From: Clostridiales bacterium
GTDB taxonomy: Bacteria; Bacillota; Clostridia; Lachnospirales; Lachnospiraceae
Reading direction: 5' to 3'
NCBI GenBank assembly: GCA_018376135.1
Contig: JAHABX010000026.1
Coordinates: 1 to 46,536 of the forward strand
Length of the DNA stretch: 46,536 bases
Shown: one piece after another, positions 22,666 through 32,133 of the stretch
Numbering within the stretch: position 1 is the first letter of the stretch
How the letters are laid out: every line of letters begins with the position of its first letter
The notes under the pieces: generated by a model
The model's database searches: none
What the model was told of the DNA's origin: nothing
What the model saw: only the letters and a program-made list of their open reading frames with translations
Program-made: the position numbers and the translations under genes

Positions 22666-23610
22666 TTACTTCCCCGTCTTACGGATATTTGACTCCATCA
22701 GACGATTATATCCAAGCCACCCATTATTGTCTCCTGCTGCCTGCAGTGTCTCAATCATGGTCTCCATATGAGCATCTGTGTTATCAGCAAAATTCAGCGC
22801 CACCGCTTCCAGAAGCGCCGGCTTCTTCGGAGAGCCATATTCCAGTTCTCCATGATGGGCAAGGATACAGTGCTTCAGCTCATTGCCAAGCTTTGCCGGG
22901 AACCCGGGAATCTGACGGATCCGTTCACCCACCAGCTCTGCACCGATCATAATGTGTCCCAGAAGCTGTCCCTCATCTGTATAATCATTCTCCGGAAATG
23001 CAGACAGCTCATATACCTTTCCGATATCATGGCACATTGCCGCCGCATACAGAAGATCTGCGTTCAGCATCGGATATGTATGTACATAGTAATCACAGAG
23101 CTTTGTGACACTTAATGTATGCTCCAGAAGCCCGCCGACAAATCCGTGATGCACGCTCTTTGCAGCACTGCTGAACTTGAACGCTTTCACAAATTCCTGG
23201 TCATCCACAAAAATGTTCTTCAGAAGCTTTGCAAGATATGGATTCTCCATTTTTCCAACGAAGCTCACCAGCTCCCGATACATAGTCTCTATATCCTTGC
23301 TGCTTACCGGAAGATAGTCCGAAGGATTATATTCTCCCTCCTGTGCCTTGCGCACACGCTTCACATTCAGCTGGATCTGTCCCTGAAAACTGGTCACATC
23401 CGCAACGATATCCACATAATCCAGACTGTCAAAGCTGCCGATCCCCTGTGAATTCGGATCCCAGATCTTTGCATCCGCCGTCCCCGTCTTATCCTGCAGG
23501 ATCACATTCTCGTATGCCTTTCCTGCTTTTGTCAGCGCTGACTGGCGGGATTTGCACAGATAAATGCCGGAAACGCGCTCGCCCTCCCTGAAAGCTTCAA
23601 TGTATTTCAT
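22666..23610 (-). CDS. yhaM: 3'-5' exoribonuclease YhaM family (314 aa)
   Basis: An N-terminal OB-fold nucleic-acid-binding domain (about 8-100; GIYLCKSRQ, GTADAKIWD) is followed by an HD phosphohydrolase domain (about 160-285) with the metal ligands in HHGFVGGLLEHT, AMCHDIGKVYEL, HCILAHHGELEYGSP and FADNTDAHM. Matches the Mn2+-dependent exonuclease YhaM of Bacillus in length and order of domains. It lies 19 bp downstream of the HtrA-like gene. Confidence 0.92.
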   Translation of the reverse strand: MKYIEAFREGERVSGIYLCKSRQSALTKAGKAYENVILQDKTGTADAKIWDPNSQGIGSFDSLDYVDIVADVTSFQGQIQLNVKRVRKAQEGEYNPSDYLPVSSKDIETMYRELVSFVGKMENPYLAKLLKNIFVDDQEFVKAFKFSSAAKSVHHGFVGGLLEHTLSVTKLCDYYVHTYPMLNADLLYAAAMCHDIGKVYELSAFPENDYTDEGQLLGHIMIGAELVGERIRQIPGFPAKLGNELKHCILAHHGELEYGSPKKPALLEAVALNFADNTDAHMETMIETLQAAGDNNGWLGYNRLMESNIRKTGK

Positions 23611-23629
23611 AACTCCTCTTATTCTCCCT

Positions 23630-24889
23630 CTATTCTAATATTTTCAGCTCCACCAACACTTCCAGCTCCTGATAACCGGACATGTCCGATCTCTGACAGG
23701 TGACCTGAATGCTCTGCCCATTGGAGCACTTCAGCAGAATCGCCATCACATCCTTCAGATTCGTGATCGGCTGTCCGCTCATGGACGTAATCACATCTCC
23801 CGGCTGAATACCCGCTTCGATCGCCGGAGAATCCAATGCCACCTCAGACACATAGACTCCGATCGGAAGTCCCTCTGCCTCGGATACAGCCGTTGTCACG
23901 TCCACTCCCATAATACCCATATAGACAATATCCTGATTATTGGATAAATGCTCGATTACATTTTTCAGATCAGAGATCCCATATGCCTGAATCGTATCCT
24001 TCTGGCTGCTCACTTCATACTGATCCTGGATCCATCCGATGATCTTGCCGCTCCAGTTCACAAGAACACCGCTGCCGGAGCTGGTTCTGCTCATATCCGT
24101 GGTCAGGACATTATACTCTCCGTCATAAACTCCTGTCATCTGGGATACGGAGGTCAGATTTCCGAACAGGATCGAGTCCGCATTGCCAATGGGATTTCCC
24201 ACTGCGATCACCGGCTCTCCGTTCCTCACTGTCTTGGAGGAACCAAAATCCGCATACTGAAGAATCTCCTTCGTCTCCTCTGTCACTTCACTGGTATTCA
24301 CACTGATCACCGCAAGCCCTGTCGTCCTGTCATACCGCTTCAGAACTGCCGGGGCAGTTGTATGGTCATGAAAGGTTACCGTCAGCTTCTCACTGTTCCT
24401 GACGTCTCCATAATTGGTCAGGATCAGGATCTCCACTCCATTATCCCCTACTGCCACACCGGATACGGAACTCTGGCTTGTAAAGGTCTCATCAAACCAG
24501 TCTGTATCCACCGTAGTTGCAGAGACGCTGACCAGGCTCTTCTCTACCTGATTGCCGATCTGCATAAGCTGATGATACATATTTTTATAATCCTCCAGCT
24601 GCATGCTGACCGTCTCCGTGATATAGACTGTGGACTCCTCCGTTTCCTCCGGCTCCGTGACGGCTTCCGTCTCTTCGGGAATCGTGATCGGACGTACCTG
24701 TTCCTCCTGCCTGTCCAGCTTTGGCACAAAGATTACCCAGATAAGCAGTGCCGTCAGACCAAACAGTGCACCGCAGGCTGCAGACCAGGCAATCTTCTGT
24801 ATAAGCCGGTTCTGATAAAGCGGCTTCTGCTTCACGGTCTCCTGTATAAATGAAAATTCTGAATTTCTGTTTTCTTTTCCGTCTGCCAT
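23630..24889 (-). CDS. HtrA/DegP-like protein with degenerate catalytic triad (419 aa)
   Basis: Membrane-anchored S1C-type protease fold: cytosolic tail, one TM (IAWSAACGALFGLTALLIWV, about 33-55), acidic linker, trypsin-like domain (about 100-290) and a PDZ domain (about 315-410, with DSPAIEAGIQPGDVITSMSG). The positions of the catalytic residues have changed: TNxHV reads TNYGDV, D..sDLAV reads DRTTGLAV, and GNSGGPL reads SSGSGVL. IAVGNPIG is kept. It is therefore probably a non-proteolytic scaffold or sensor with a working PDZ domain. Encoded directly before yhaM. Confidence 0.85.
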   Translation of the reverse strand: MADGKENRNSEFSFIQETVKQKPLYQNRLIQKIAWSAACGALFGLTALLIWVIFVPKLDRQEEQVRPITIPEETEAVTEPEETEESTVYITETVSMQLEDYKNMYHQLMQIGNQVEKSLVSVSATTVDTDWFDETFTSQSSVSGVAVGDNGVEILILTNYGDVRNSEKLTVTFHDHTTAPAVLKRYDRTTGLAVISVNTSEVTEETKEILQYADFGSSKTVRNGEPVIAVGNPIGNADSILFGNLTSVSQMTGVYDGEYNVLTTDMSRTSSGSGVLVNWSGKIIGWIQDQYEVSSQKDTIQAYGISDLKNVIEHLSNNQDIVYMGIMGVDVTTAVSEAEGLPIGVYVSEVALDSPAIEAGIQPGDVITSMSGQPITNLKDVMAILLKCSNGQSIQVTCQRSDMSGYQELEVLVELKILE

Positions 24890-25027
24890 AACAGCCTCCT
24901 GTGTCAGGAAGAAAGATGCTTTTACGTGATAAAGGTGGATAACAGCCCCTGAGGCCGTTCTAGGTACAGTATACTATCTTTTATGTTAAGTGTCCATAAG
25001 TTCTGCTTTTCATTCCGTAATAAATAA

Positions 25028-25132
25028 GGTAAAATGTCAATAGACATTTTACCCGCGCATGGGATTTCTGCGGAACCGCAGAAAATCCGGCGTATCCGCC
25101 TGAGGCGCCATGACCGCTTATGGTCATGGTAA
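25028..25132. repeat. Cluster of stem-loops in the mutS2 leader
   Basis: Three inverted repeats in about 105 bp: GGTAAAATGTC/GACATTTTACC (25028-25053), GATTTCTGCGG/CCGCAGAAAATC (about 25063-25087, one-base bulge) and CATGACC/GGTCATG (25110-25129). None is followed by a U-tract on the plus strand. They may be a REP-like interspersed repeat or mRNA leader structure; the remaining upstream sequence holds nothing recognisable. Confidence 0.5.
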
Positions 25133-25158
25133 AATGAGTGTGGTAACAGGAGGATTTT

Positions 25159-27531
25159 ATGAATCAGAAAGTATTAAAAAAATTAGAATTTGACAAAATC
25201 ATTCATATATTGACCAGTCACGCCGCTTCTGCAGGTGCAAAGGACCTTTGCGAACACCTGCTGCCCTCCGGTTCCCTGAATGAGATCGAACTGGCACAGC
25301 AGGAAACAGCAGATGCACTGCGCCGTATTTATCGGAAGGGAAGCCTGTCCTTTGGCGGTATCCGGGATATCCGCGGCTCCATGAAACGCCTGGAGATCGG
25401 CGGAGTTCTCGGCATGGGCGAGCTTCTGCATATTATGTCTCTGCTGGAGACCGCCGGAAAGGTAAAGCAATACGGGCAGAGAGATTCTGACGAAGAGGAA
25501 AAGGACTCCCTGGATGAATCCTTTGATCTTCTCGAACCCCTTACGTCTCTTGCCAATGAGATCCGCCGCTGTATCCTGTCAGAAGAGGAGATGGCAGATG
25601 ATGCCAGCAGTACCCTGTCCCAGATCCGGCGCTCCATGCGTCATATGAATGACAAGGTACACAGTACACTGAACTCCATGGTCAACGGTTCGGTCCGCAC
25701 CTATCTGCAGGATGCCGTCATCACCATGCGCGACGGCCGCTACTGCCTTCCGGTCAAAGCTGAATACAGAGGACAGGTTCCCGGCATGATCCATGACCAG
25801 AGCTCCACCGGCTCCACACTGTTTATCGAGCCTATGGCAGTGGTCAAACTGAACAATGATTTTAAGGAGCTTCTGCTGAAGGAACAGCAGGAGATTGAAA
25901 GGATCCTGGCTGTATTGAGTGAGACTGCCGCCGGATACAGAGAACTGATCGATGATAACTACCGGCTTCTTGTGCGTCTGGATTTTATCTTTGCCAAAGC
26001 CATGCTTGCAAAGGATATGAAAGCGACCCGGCCGCTTTTCAATACGGAAGGCCGTATCCATATCAAGGACGGACGTCATCCGCTTCTGGATCCTCATAAG
26101 GTAGTTCCGATCCATATCTGGCTGGGCAAGGACTTCAATCTGCTCATTGTCACCGGACCCAATACGGGAGGCAAGACCGTTTCCCTGAAGACCGTGGGAC
26201 TTTTTACGCTTATGGGACAGGCAGGGCTTCACATTCCTGCCTTTGACCGTTCCGAGCTCGCCGTTTTTGACCAGGTGTTTGCTGATATCGGCGACGAACA
26301 GAGCATCGAGCAGAGTCTGAGTACATTCTCATCTCATATGAGCAATATTGTATCCATTCTCCAGGAGGCAACTCTCAATTCCCTGGTCCTGTTCGATGAG
26401 CTTGGTGCCGGAACAGACCCCACGGAGGGAGCCGCTCTTGCCATCTCGATTCTGGATCATCTGCACCGTCAGGGTATCCGCACCATGGCGACCACCCATT
26501 ACAGCGAGCTGAAGATCTATGCCCTCTCTACCGAAGGCGTGGAAAATGCCTGCTGTGAATTTGATGTGGAATCTCTGCGTCCCACCTACCGTCTGCTGAT
26601 CGGTATTCCGGGCAAAAGCAACGCATTTGCCATTTCCTCCAAGCTGGGACTTCCGGATTTCCTGATTGAGGACGCAAGAAAGCAGATCAATGCCCAGGAT
26701 GAAAGCTTTGAGGACGTGATCGCCGGACTGGAGCACAGCCGTGTCACGCTGGAAAAGGAGCAGGAGGAGATCAAACGCTACAAGGAGGAGATCCGCACGC
26801 TCCGCAATGCCCTCCAGAAGAAGCAGGACCGCATAGACGAACGCCGGGATAAGATCCTGAAGGATGCCAACGAAAAGGCAAATGCCATTCTTCGTGAAGC
26901 CAAGGAATATGCGGACGAGACCATGAAGAACTTCCACAAATTCGGCAAGACCAATATCTCTGCCAAAGAGATGGAAGCAGAACGGGCTCGCCTCCGGGAG
27001 AAGATCAAGAATACCCAGACCGGTATCCAGCCCCAGGCACCCAAGCCAAAGAAAAAGGTCAAAGCCGCTTCTCTGCATATCGGGGACAAGGTACGTGTTT
27101 TAAGCCTGAATCTGGAAGGAACCGTGAGTACCCTTCCCAATGCCAGGGGAGATCTGTTCGTACAGATGGGTATCCTTCGCTCTCAGGTAAATATCAATGA
27201 CCTGGAATTTCTGGGAGAAGCAGAACAGCTTCAAAAATCCGTCTCCTCCTCCGGCAGCGGCAGGATCAAGATGTCCAAATCCGCTTCTGTGAGCACGGAG
27301 ATCAATCTGATCGGCATGACCGTGGATGAAGCCATCGGAAATCTGGATAAATATCTGGACGATGCTTACCTCGCTCATGTACCCAGCGTGCGTATTGTAC
27401 ACGGCAAAGGTACCGGCGCACTCCGCAATGCCGTACATCAGCACTTAAAACGCTGCAAATATGTGAAATCCTACCGCCTCGGCGCTTTTGGCGAAGGCGA
27501 AGCGGGAGTTACCATTGCAGAATTCAAATAG
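25159..27531 (+). CDS. mutS2: Endonuclease MutS2 (790 aa)
   Basis: DNA mismatch-repair-like ATPase with nuclease tail; family members suppress recombination or split collided ribosomes. The Walker A is TGPNTGGKTVSLKT (about 331-344), followed by the Walker B region LVLFDELGAGTDPTEGAALA and the signature STFSSHMSNI. A long coiled coil (about 515-630) and the C-terminal Smr domain (about 715-790, with the INLIGMTVDEA and IVHGKGTGALR motifs) complete the usual order. Full length. AGGAGG lies 6 bp before the ATG. Followed at 15 bp by a response regulator. Confidence 0.97.
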   Translation: MNQKVLKKLEFDKIIHILTSHAASAGAKDLCEHLLPSGSLNEIELAQQETADALRRIYRKGSLSFGGIRDIRGSMKRLEIGGVLGMGELLHIMSLLETAGKVKQYGQRDSDEEEKDSLDESFDLLEPLTSLANEIRRCILSEEEMADDASSTLSQIRRSMRHMNDKVHSTLNSMVNGSVRTYLQDAVITMRDGRYCLPVKAEYRGQVPGMIHDQSSTGSTLFIEPMAVVKLNNDFKELLLKEQQEIERILAVLSETAAGYRELIDDNYRLLVRLDFIFAKAMLAKDMKATRPLFNTEGRIHIKDGRHPLLDPHKVVPIHIWLGKDFNLLIVTGPNTGGKTVSLKTVGLFTLMGQAGLHIPAFDRSELAVFDQVFADIGDEQSIEQSLSTFSSHMSNIVSILQEATLNSLVLFDELGAGTDPTEGAALAISILDHLHRQGIRTMATTHYSELKIYALSTEGVENACCEFDVESLRPTYRLLIGIPGKSNAFAISSKLGLPDFLIEDARKQINAQDESFEDVIAGLEHSRVTLEKEQEEIKRYKEEIRTLRNALQKKQDRIDERRDKILKDANEKANAILREAKEYADETMKNFHKFGKTNISAKEMEAERARLREKIKNTQTGIQPQAPKPKKKVKAASLHIGDKVRVLSLNLEGTVSTLPNARGDLFVQMGILRSQVNINDLEFLGEAEQLQKSVSSSGSGRIKMSKSASVSTEINLIGMTVDEAIGNLDKYLDDAYLAHVPSVRIVHGKGTGALRNAVHQHLKRCKYVKSYRLGAFGEGEAGVTIAEFK

Positions 27532-27546
27532 ACAAAGGAGATATCT

Positions 27547-28242
27547 ATGCCATCCAAGCAGAAAATATTAATCGTCGATGACGATGCAAATATTGCAGAG
27601 CTGATCGCCCTTTACCTGACCAAGGAATTTTACGAGGTACAGATCGTGGAAGACGGAGAACAGGCATTACAGGTATTCGACAGTTTTCAGCCCAATCTGA
27701 TCCTGCTGGACCTGATGCTTCCCGGTATGGACGGCTATCAGGTCTGCCGGGAGATCAGATCCCGCTCCAACACTCCCATTATCATGCTCTCAGCCAAGGG
27801 AGAGATTTTCGATAAGGTACTGGGACTGGAGCTGGGCGCAGACGACTATATGATCAAGCCCTTCGACTCCAAAGAACTGGTTGCGCGGGTCAAAGCAGTC
27901 CTCCGCCGTTTCCAGCCGGTAAGATCCGAAGCTGCCCCTGCTTCCCGTCTGGTGCAGTATCCGGACCTGATCATCAACCAGACCAATTATTCTGTCATTT
28001 ATCAGGGCCACACCGTAGACATGCCGCCCAAGGAGCTGGAACTTCTTTATTTCCTTGCCTCCTCTCCGAATCAGGTCTTCACCCGGGAACAGCTTCTGGA
28101 TCACATCTGGGGCTATGAATATCTGGGGGATACCCGGACTGTAGATGTGCACATCAAGCGGCTCCGGGAAAAGATCAAGGACCATGATGCATGGCGTCTG
28201 GCAACCGTCTGGGGCATCGGCTACAAGTTTGAGGTGAAGTAA
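27547..28242 (+). CDS. OmpR/PhoB-family response regulator (231 aa)
   Basis: Receiver domain (1-120) with acidic pocket IVDDD, phospho-acceptor Asp in LILLDLMLPGMDG, Thr/Ser in IIMLSAKG and Lys in MIKPFDSKEL. The C-terminal winged helix (about 135-230) carries TREQLLDHIWGYEYLGDTRT and VDVHIKRLREKI. Stop overlaps the start of the sensor kinase (TAATG), so the pair is translationally coupled. Target genes unknown. Confidence 0.96.
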   Translation: MPSKQKILIVDDDANIAELIALYLTKEFYEVQIVEDGEQALQVFDSFQPNLILLDLMLPGMDGYQVCREIRSRSNTPIIMLSAKGEIFDKVLGLELGADDYMIKPFDSKELVARVKAVLRRFQPVRSEAAPASRLVQYPDLIINQTNYSVIYQGHTVDMPPKELELLYFLASSPNQVFTREQLLDHIWGYEYLGDTRTVDVHIKRLREKIKDHDAWRLATVWGIGYKFEVK

Positions 28243-29678
28243 TGCGTCTGTCCCTGAACCCCAAGTTCCTGTTTGCCTATCTGCTCTTTGCCCTGTCCAG
28301 CTTCCTGTGCATTTCCACAGTCACTTCGCATCTGATGCTGAAGAATACTGTGGAGCAGAAAGCAAACGCCTTCTATCAGGAAGGACTCTATCTGTCTGAC
28401 CAGTATGTTGAAAATTATTTTGAAGGGCAGAGAGACCCTCAGATGTATCCTACGCTCCAGTCCCATCTCTCTTCTCTGGACGTATATCTGAATGCAAGCA
28501 TCTGGCTGATCAACAAAGAAGGAACGATCATCGCGAATTCCTCCAATTCCGCTCTGTCTGAAGAAGCGGCTGCGATTCCGAATTTTAATTCGGTGCTGCC
28601 CGGAGGAAAATACTACATGGTGGGAGATTTTTTCCACATGTTTGAGGAAGATACCCTGAGCGTACTTCTTCCGGTCTCCCACGACTACCATGTGCGGGGC
28701 TATATTGCCATCCACACCCCCATGTCGGTTCTCATACAGGAAAAGGAAGGATATCTCCTCTCCTTTTACATCACTCTGATCCTCCTGATGGTTATCGGAC
28801 TTGTCTATGCCGCCGCCAACTGGCTGCTGATCGGTCTGCCTCTCCGCAGGCTGCGAAAGGCTGCCGGAGAATATGCCGTCGGGAATTTCAGTGTCCCCAT
28901 AAACATGAAACGGGAGGACGAGCTGGGTTTTCTCGCCTACACCATGGACTTTATGGCACAGTCCTTAAAGGACTGTGACGAAGATCAGCGGAAACTGATC
29001 TCCAATGTTTCGCACGACTTCCGCTCCCCGTTAACCTCTATCAAAGGATACATTGAAGCCATCCTGGATGGAACGATCCCCTACGAAATGCAGGAAAAAT
29101 ACCTGCATACGGTACTCAGGGAAACGGAGCGTCTGACCAAGCTGACCAGTGACCTCCTAACGCTCAATTCCATGGATCCAAAACAAAATCGTCTGCGGAA
29201 AAGCAGCTTCGATATCAATGCAGTCATCAAGGACACTGCGGCAGCCTTTGAGGGGATCTGTATCTCCAGACACATTTCCATCGACCTGCTCTTCTGTGAC
29301 TGGTCATCCTATGTTTATGCGGATATGGGCAAGATCCAGCAGGTATTGTACAATCTGATCGACAATGCGATCAAATTCAGTCCTCAGGACTCGGTCATCA
29401 CCATTGAAACAACGGCAAAATTTGAGAAAATATTTGTTTCCGTCCGGGATGCCGGCATCGGTATTCCACGCGAAAGTTTGAAAAAAATATGGGAGCGCTT
29501 TTATAAGACCGACCTGTCCAGAGGAAAGGACAAGCGGGGAACCGGTCTTGGTCTTGCCATTGTCAAAGAAATCATCCAGCTCCACGATGAAAATATCAAT
29601 GTAATCAGTACCGAAGGCGTCGGTACAGAATTTATCTTCTCCCTGAGCAGGGCAAGTGAAGAAACTCCCCCCGAATAA
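28242..29678 (+). CDS. Sensor histidine kinase, partner of the regulator at 27547 (478 aa)
   Basis: TM1 (about 8-30), an extracytoplasmic sensor domain of about 140 residues, TM2 (YITLILLMVIGLVYAAANWL, about 177-197), then HAMP, HisKA with the phospho-His in NVSHDFRSPLTSIKGYIEAI (about residue 258) and HATPase_c with VLYNLIDNAIKFSP, GIGIPRESL and RGTGLGLAIVKEI. Orthodox kinase. The stimulus is not evident. Ends before a strong bidirectional terminator. Confidence 0.96.
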   Translation: MRLSLNPKFLFAYLLFALSSFLCISTVTSHLMLKNTVEQKANAFYQEGLYLSDQYVENYFEGQRDPQMYPTLQSHLSSLDVYLNASIWLINKEGTIIANSSNSALSEEAAAIPNFNSVLPGGKYYMVGDFFHMFEEDTLSVLLPVSHDYHVRGYIAIHTPMSVLIQEKEGYLLSFYITLILLMVIGLVYAAANWLLIGLPLRRLRKAAGEYAVGNFSVPINMKREDELGFLAYTMDFMAQSLKDCDEDQRKLISNVSHDFRSPLTSIKGYIEAILDGTIPYEMQEKYLHTVLRETERLTKLTSDLLTLNSMDPKQNRLRKSSFDINAVIKDTAAAFEGICISRHISIDLLFCDWSSYVYADMGKIQQVLYNLIDNAIKFSPQDSVITIETTAKFEKIFVSVRDAGIGIPRESLKKIWERFYKTDLSRGKDKRGTGLGLAIVKEIIQLHDENINVISTEGVGTEFIFSLSRASEETPPE

Positions 29679-29692
29679 ACGTATGTATCAAA

Positions 29693-29758
29693 AACAGGAG
29701 GCTGTACCCCCTGACCGGCATCCATTCGATCCCGGTCAGCCGTGTACAGCCTCCTGTT
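29693..29758. terminator. Bidirectional terminator after the two-component operon
   Basis: Long stem AACAGGAGGCTGTAC / GTACAGCCTCCTGTT with an inner CTGACCGG/CCGGTCAG stem, flanked by AAAA and T-rich sequence, between convergent genes. Confidence 0.85.
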
Positions 29759-29771
29759 CATTTATAAAATC

Positions 29772-32057
29772 CTATACCCGATTATAATTGATCAGGCATC
29801 CCTTTAATATAATCTCTCTCTCTTCGTCGGTCATCTCACCCAGTCTCAGAGTGAACTCCTTCAGCTCGTCCTTTACCACATACGCCTTCACTTCAGAAGC
29901 CTTCTCACGCACTGCCCCGGCAATATCCGGAAGGAAGATATAGTCTCCGTTGGTGAACGGCAGCTCTCCCTCATCGATCAGGAAGGGCAGCATACCCCAG
30001 TTGATCAGATTGGAACGGTAGCGCTTGGTCGCATAGCTGTTCGCAATATTCGCCCAGCCGCCCAGTACCTTCTGACAGGATGCAGCCTGCTCACGGGCAG
30101 AACCGTCACCCGGCTTCACAGCGAAGATGGTGCTTCCAACGCCCACATTTCCCTCTCCCACCTGCGGATACAGGGTGTGGATCGTCTGGAATACCGGCTT
30201 TAACTCCGGCACAGCCTCCAGCGGACAGCTTCCTGCTTCGATCGCCTTCTGTGCTGCCTGGATCGCCTTTGCCTTACCCACATACTCCGGATCCTTTCTG
30301 GATAAGGTGAACTCTGCAAGTCCCAGCGGATTGGAACGATAGGAAGAAGTCTCACCGGAAGGAATCAGCTCGTCCGTGGTCGTTACCGGATCATGGATCT
30401 CAGATACCACCTTCAGCACCATGTACTGCGGAAGGGCACTCATTGCAGGCCAGTCCTTGATATTGGGTCCAAAGTGGATCTCCACATCCGGATCTGCGAC
30501 TCCCTTGCTGTCAAATACACGATTCTCATAGATCTGTTTGTCGAAGAAGTATTTCGGATTCCGGTATTCCACATCCAGCTCTGTCGCCGCTGTCAGATAT
30601 CCCTTATTTGCCGCTGTGGCTGCAATGGAACGGGCATCCATCAGTGCAACCGATGCGATCTGTCCGCTCTGGAGCTTGGAGCCCTCACGATTCGGGAAGT
30701 TTCTGGTAGAGTGACGGATACTGAAGCCGTTATTGGACGGTGTGTCTCCCGCACCGAAGCACGGTCCGCAGAATGCAGTCTTCATAACAGCGCCTGTCTG
30801 CATCAGCTTCGCAGCCGATCCGTTTTTGATCAATTCCATATAAACAGGCATGGATGCCGGATATACGCTTAATGTAAATTCATCCGCACCAATACTCCTG
30901 CCGTCCAGGATATCTGCCGCCGCGCAGATATTTTCAAATCCGCCGCCTGCACATCCGGCAATGATTCCCTGATCCACATACAGCCTGCCGTCACGGATCT
31001 TATTTCTCAGAGAGAAGTCCACCTTATCTCCAAGGCTGACCTTTGCACGTGCTTCGCAGTCTGCCAGAATGTCAGAAAGATTTGCATTCAGCTCCTCAAT
31101 GGTATATGCATTGCTCGGATGGAACGGCATGGCGATCATGGGCTTTACCTTGCAAAGATCCACTACGATCATACCGTCATAATATGCCACGCTTCCCGGA
31201 TTCAGCTCTTTGTAGTCCCCGCTTCTTCCATGGATCTCGTAAAATTCCCGGATCTTCTCATCCGTCTTCCAGATAGAGGACAGACAGGTGGTCTCTGTCG
31301 TCATAACATCAATGCCGATACGGAAATCCGCACTCAGATTTGCCACACCGTCACCAATAAACTCCATTACCTTATTATTCACATAGCCGTTGGCAAATAC
31401 TGCCTTGATGATCGCCAGGGCAACGTCCTGCGGTCCCACTCCCACTGCAGGCGCTCCGGTCAGGTAAACACCGACCACTCCCGGCATGGGAATATCATAA
31501 GTCTGATTCAGAAGCTGCTTCACCAGCTCCGGACCGCCCTCGCCCATCGCCATGGTTCCCAGCGCACCATAACGGGTATGGCTGTCCGATCCAAGGATCA
31601 TCTTGCCTCCGCCCGCAAGCATCTCCCGTGCAAACTGATGAATGACTGCCTGATGCGGCGGAACATAGACACCGCCGTACTTTTTGGCACAGGTCAGTCC
31701 AAACATATGGTCATCTTCATTAATGGTGCCTCCCACCGCACACAGACTGTTGTGGCAGTTGGTCAGCACATAGGGCATGGGAAATTTCTCAAGTCCCGAC
31801 GCACGGGCAGTCTGAATGATCCCCACGAACGTAATGTCATGGGAGGTCAGCTTGTCAAAACGGATCTTCAGCTTTTCCATGCTGCCGGATGTATTATGGT
31901 CCTTCAGAATGTCATAGGCAATGGTCTGCTTCTTCGCTTCCTCTTTGGAAGGGACTTCCGCCATTCTGCCGGCAAGAATAGACGAAGCATCGGCGGAATC
32001 TGCGATAATCTCAGTTCCATTTAAGACATATGCCCCGCTGTTATATAATGTAATCAT
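29772..32057 (-). CDS. Aconitase-family hydratase (YbhJ-like, 761 aa)
   Basis: Aconitase/3-isopropylmalate-dehydratase superfamily protein, closest in my recollection to E. coli YbhJ (similar length) and to proteins labelled simply hydratase. Visible motifs: LTNCHNSLCAVGG, ILGSDSHTRYGALGT, GCAGGGFENICA and TAFCGPCFGAGDTPSN, with cysteines that could ligate a 4Fe-4S cluster, then a C-terminal swivel domain (SYATKRYRSNLINWGMLPFL). The frame opens 15 codons earlier, but the ATG at 32057 has GGAGGTG and is preferred. Substrate unknown. A palindromic operator overlaps its -10 box. Confidence 0.85.
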   Translation of the reverse strand: MITLYNSGAYVLNGTEIIADSADASSILAGRMAEVPSKEEAKKQTIAYDILKDHNTSGSMEKLKIRFDKLTSHDITFVGIIQTARASGLEKFPMPYVLTNCHNSLCAVGGTINEDDHMFGLTCAKKYGGVYVPPHQAVIHQFAREMLAGGGKMILGSDSHTRYGALGTMAMGEGGPELVKQLLNQTYDIPMPGVVGVYLTGAPAVGVGPQDVALAIIKAVFANGYVNNKVMEFIGDGVANLSADFRIGIDVMTTETTCLSSIWKTDEKIREFYEIHGRSGDYKELNPGSVAYYDGMIVVDLCKVKPMIAMPFHPSNAYTIEELNANLSDILADCEARAKVSLGDKVDFSLRNKIRDGRLYVDQGIIAGCAGGGFENICAAADILDGRSIGADEFTLSVYPASMPVYMELIKNGSAAKLMQTGAVMKTAFCGPCFGAGDTPSNNGFSIRHSTRNFPNREGSKLQSGQIASVALMDARSIAATAANKGYLTAATELDVEYRNPKYFFDKQIYENRVFDSKGVADPDVEIHFGPNIKDWPAMSALPQYMVLKVVSEIHDPVTTTDELIPSGETSSYRSNPLGLAEFTLSRKDPEYVGKAKAIQAAQKAIEAGSCPLEAVPELKPVFQTIHTLYPQVGEGNVGVGSTIFAVKPGDGSAREQAASCQKVLGGWANIANSYATKRYRSNLINWGMLPFLIDEGELPFTNGDYIFLPDIAGAVREKASEVKAYVVKDELKEFTLRLGEMTDEEREIILKGCLINYNRV

Positions 32058-32091
32058 AGACACCTCCACCAAAAAACGTGTAATCGTTATT

Positions 32092-32130
32092 ATTGTATAC
32101 AATTATACGATTCGTCCTCCGGAAAAGCAA
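32092..32130 (-). promoter_or_regulatory. Promoter with overlapping palindromic operator for the hydratase
   Basis: On the minus strand TTGCTT (32125-32130) and TATAAT (32102-32107) are 17 bp apart. A perfect 12-bp palindrome ATTGTATACAAT (32092-32103) overlaps the -10 box. TTGTATACAA-like sites are typical of GntR-family repressors; no GntR gene is visible in this window. Confidence 0.65.
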
Positions 32131-32133
32131 GTC

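Noticed and set aside
26329..27078. Long minus-strand ORFs opposite mutS2
   Set aside because: They lie antisense to an unmistakable MutS2 reading frame and have shadow-type composition.
30393..32024. Plus-strand ORFs of 160-300 aa opposite the hydratase gene
   Set aside because: Antisense shadows of a full-length aconitase-family protein.
32076..32086. CGTGTAATCG before the hydratase gene, similar to the GTGTAATC words of the MATE leader
   Set aside because: Only eight or nine bases match, without a partner arm or terminator; probably chance.
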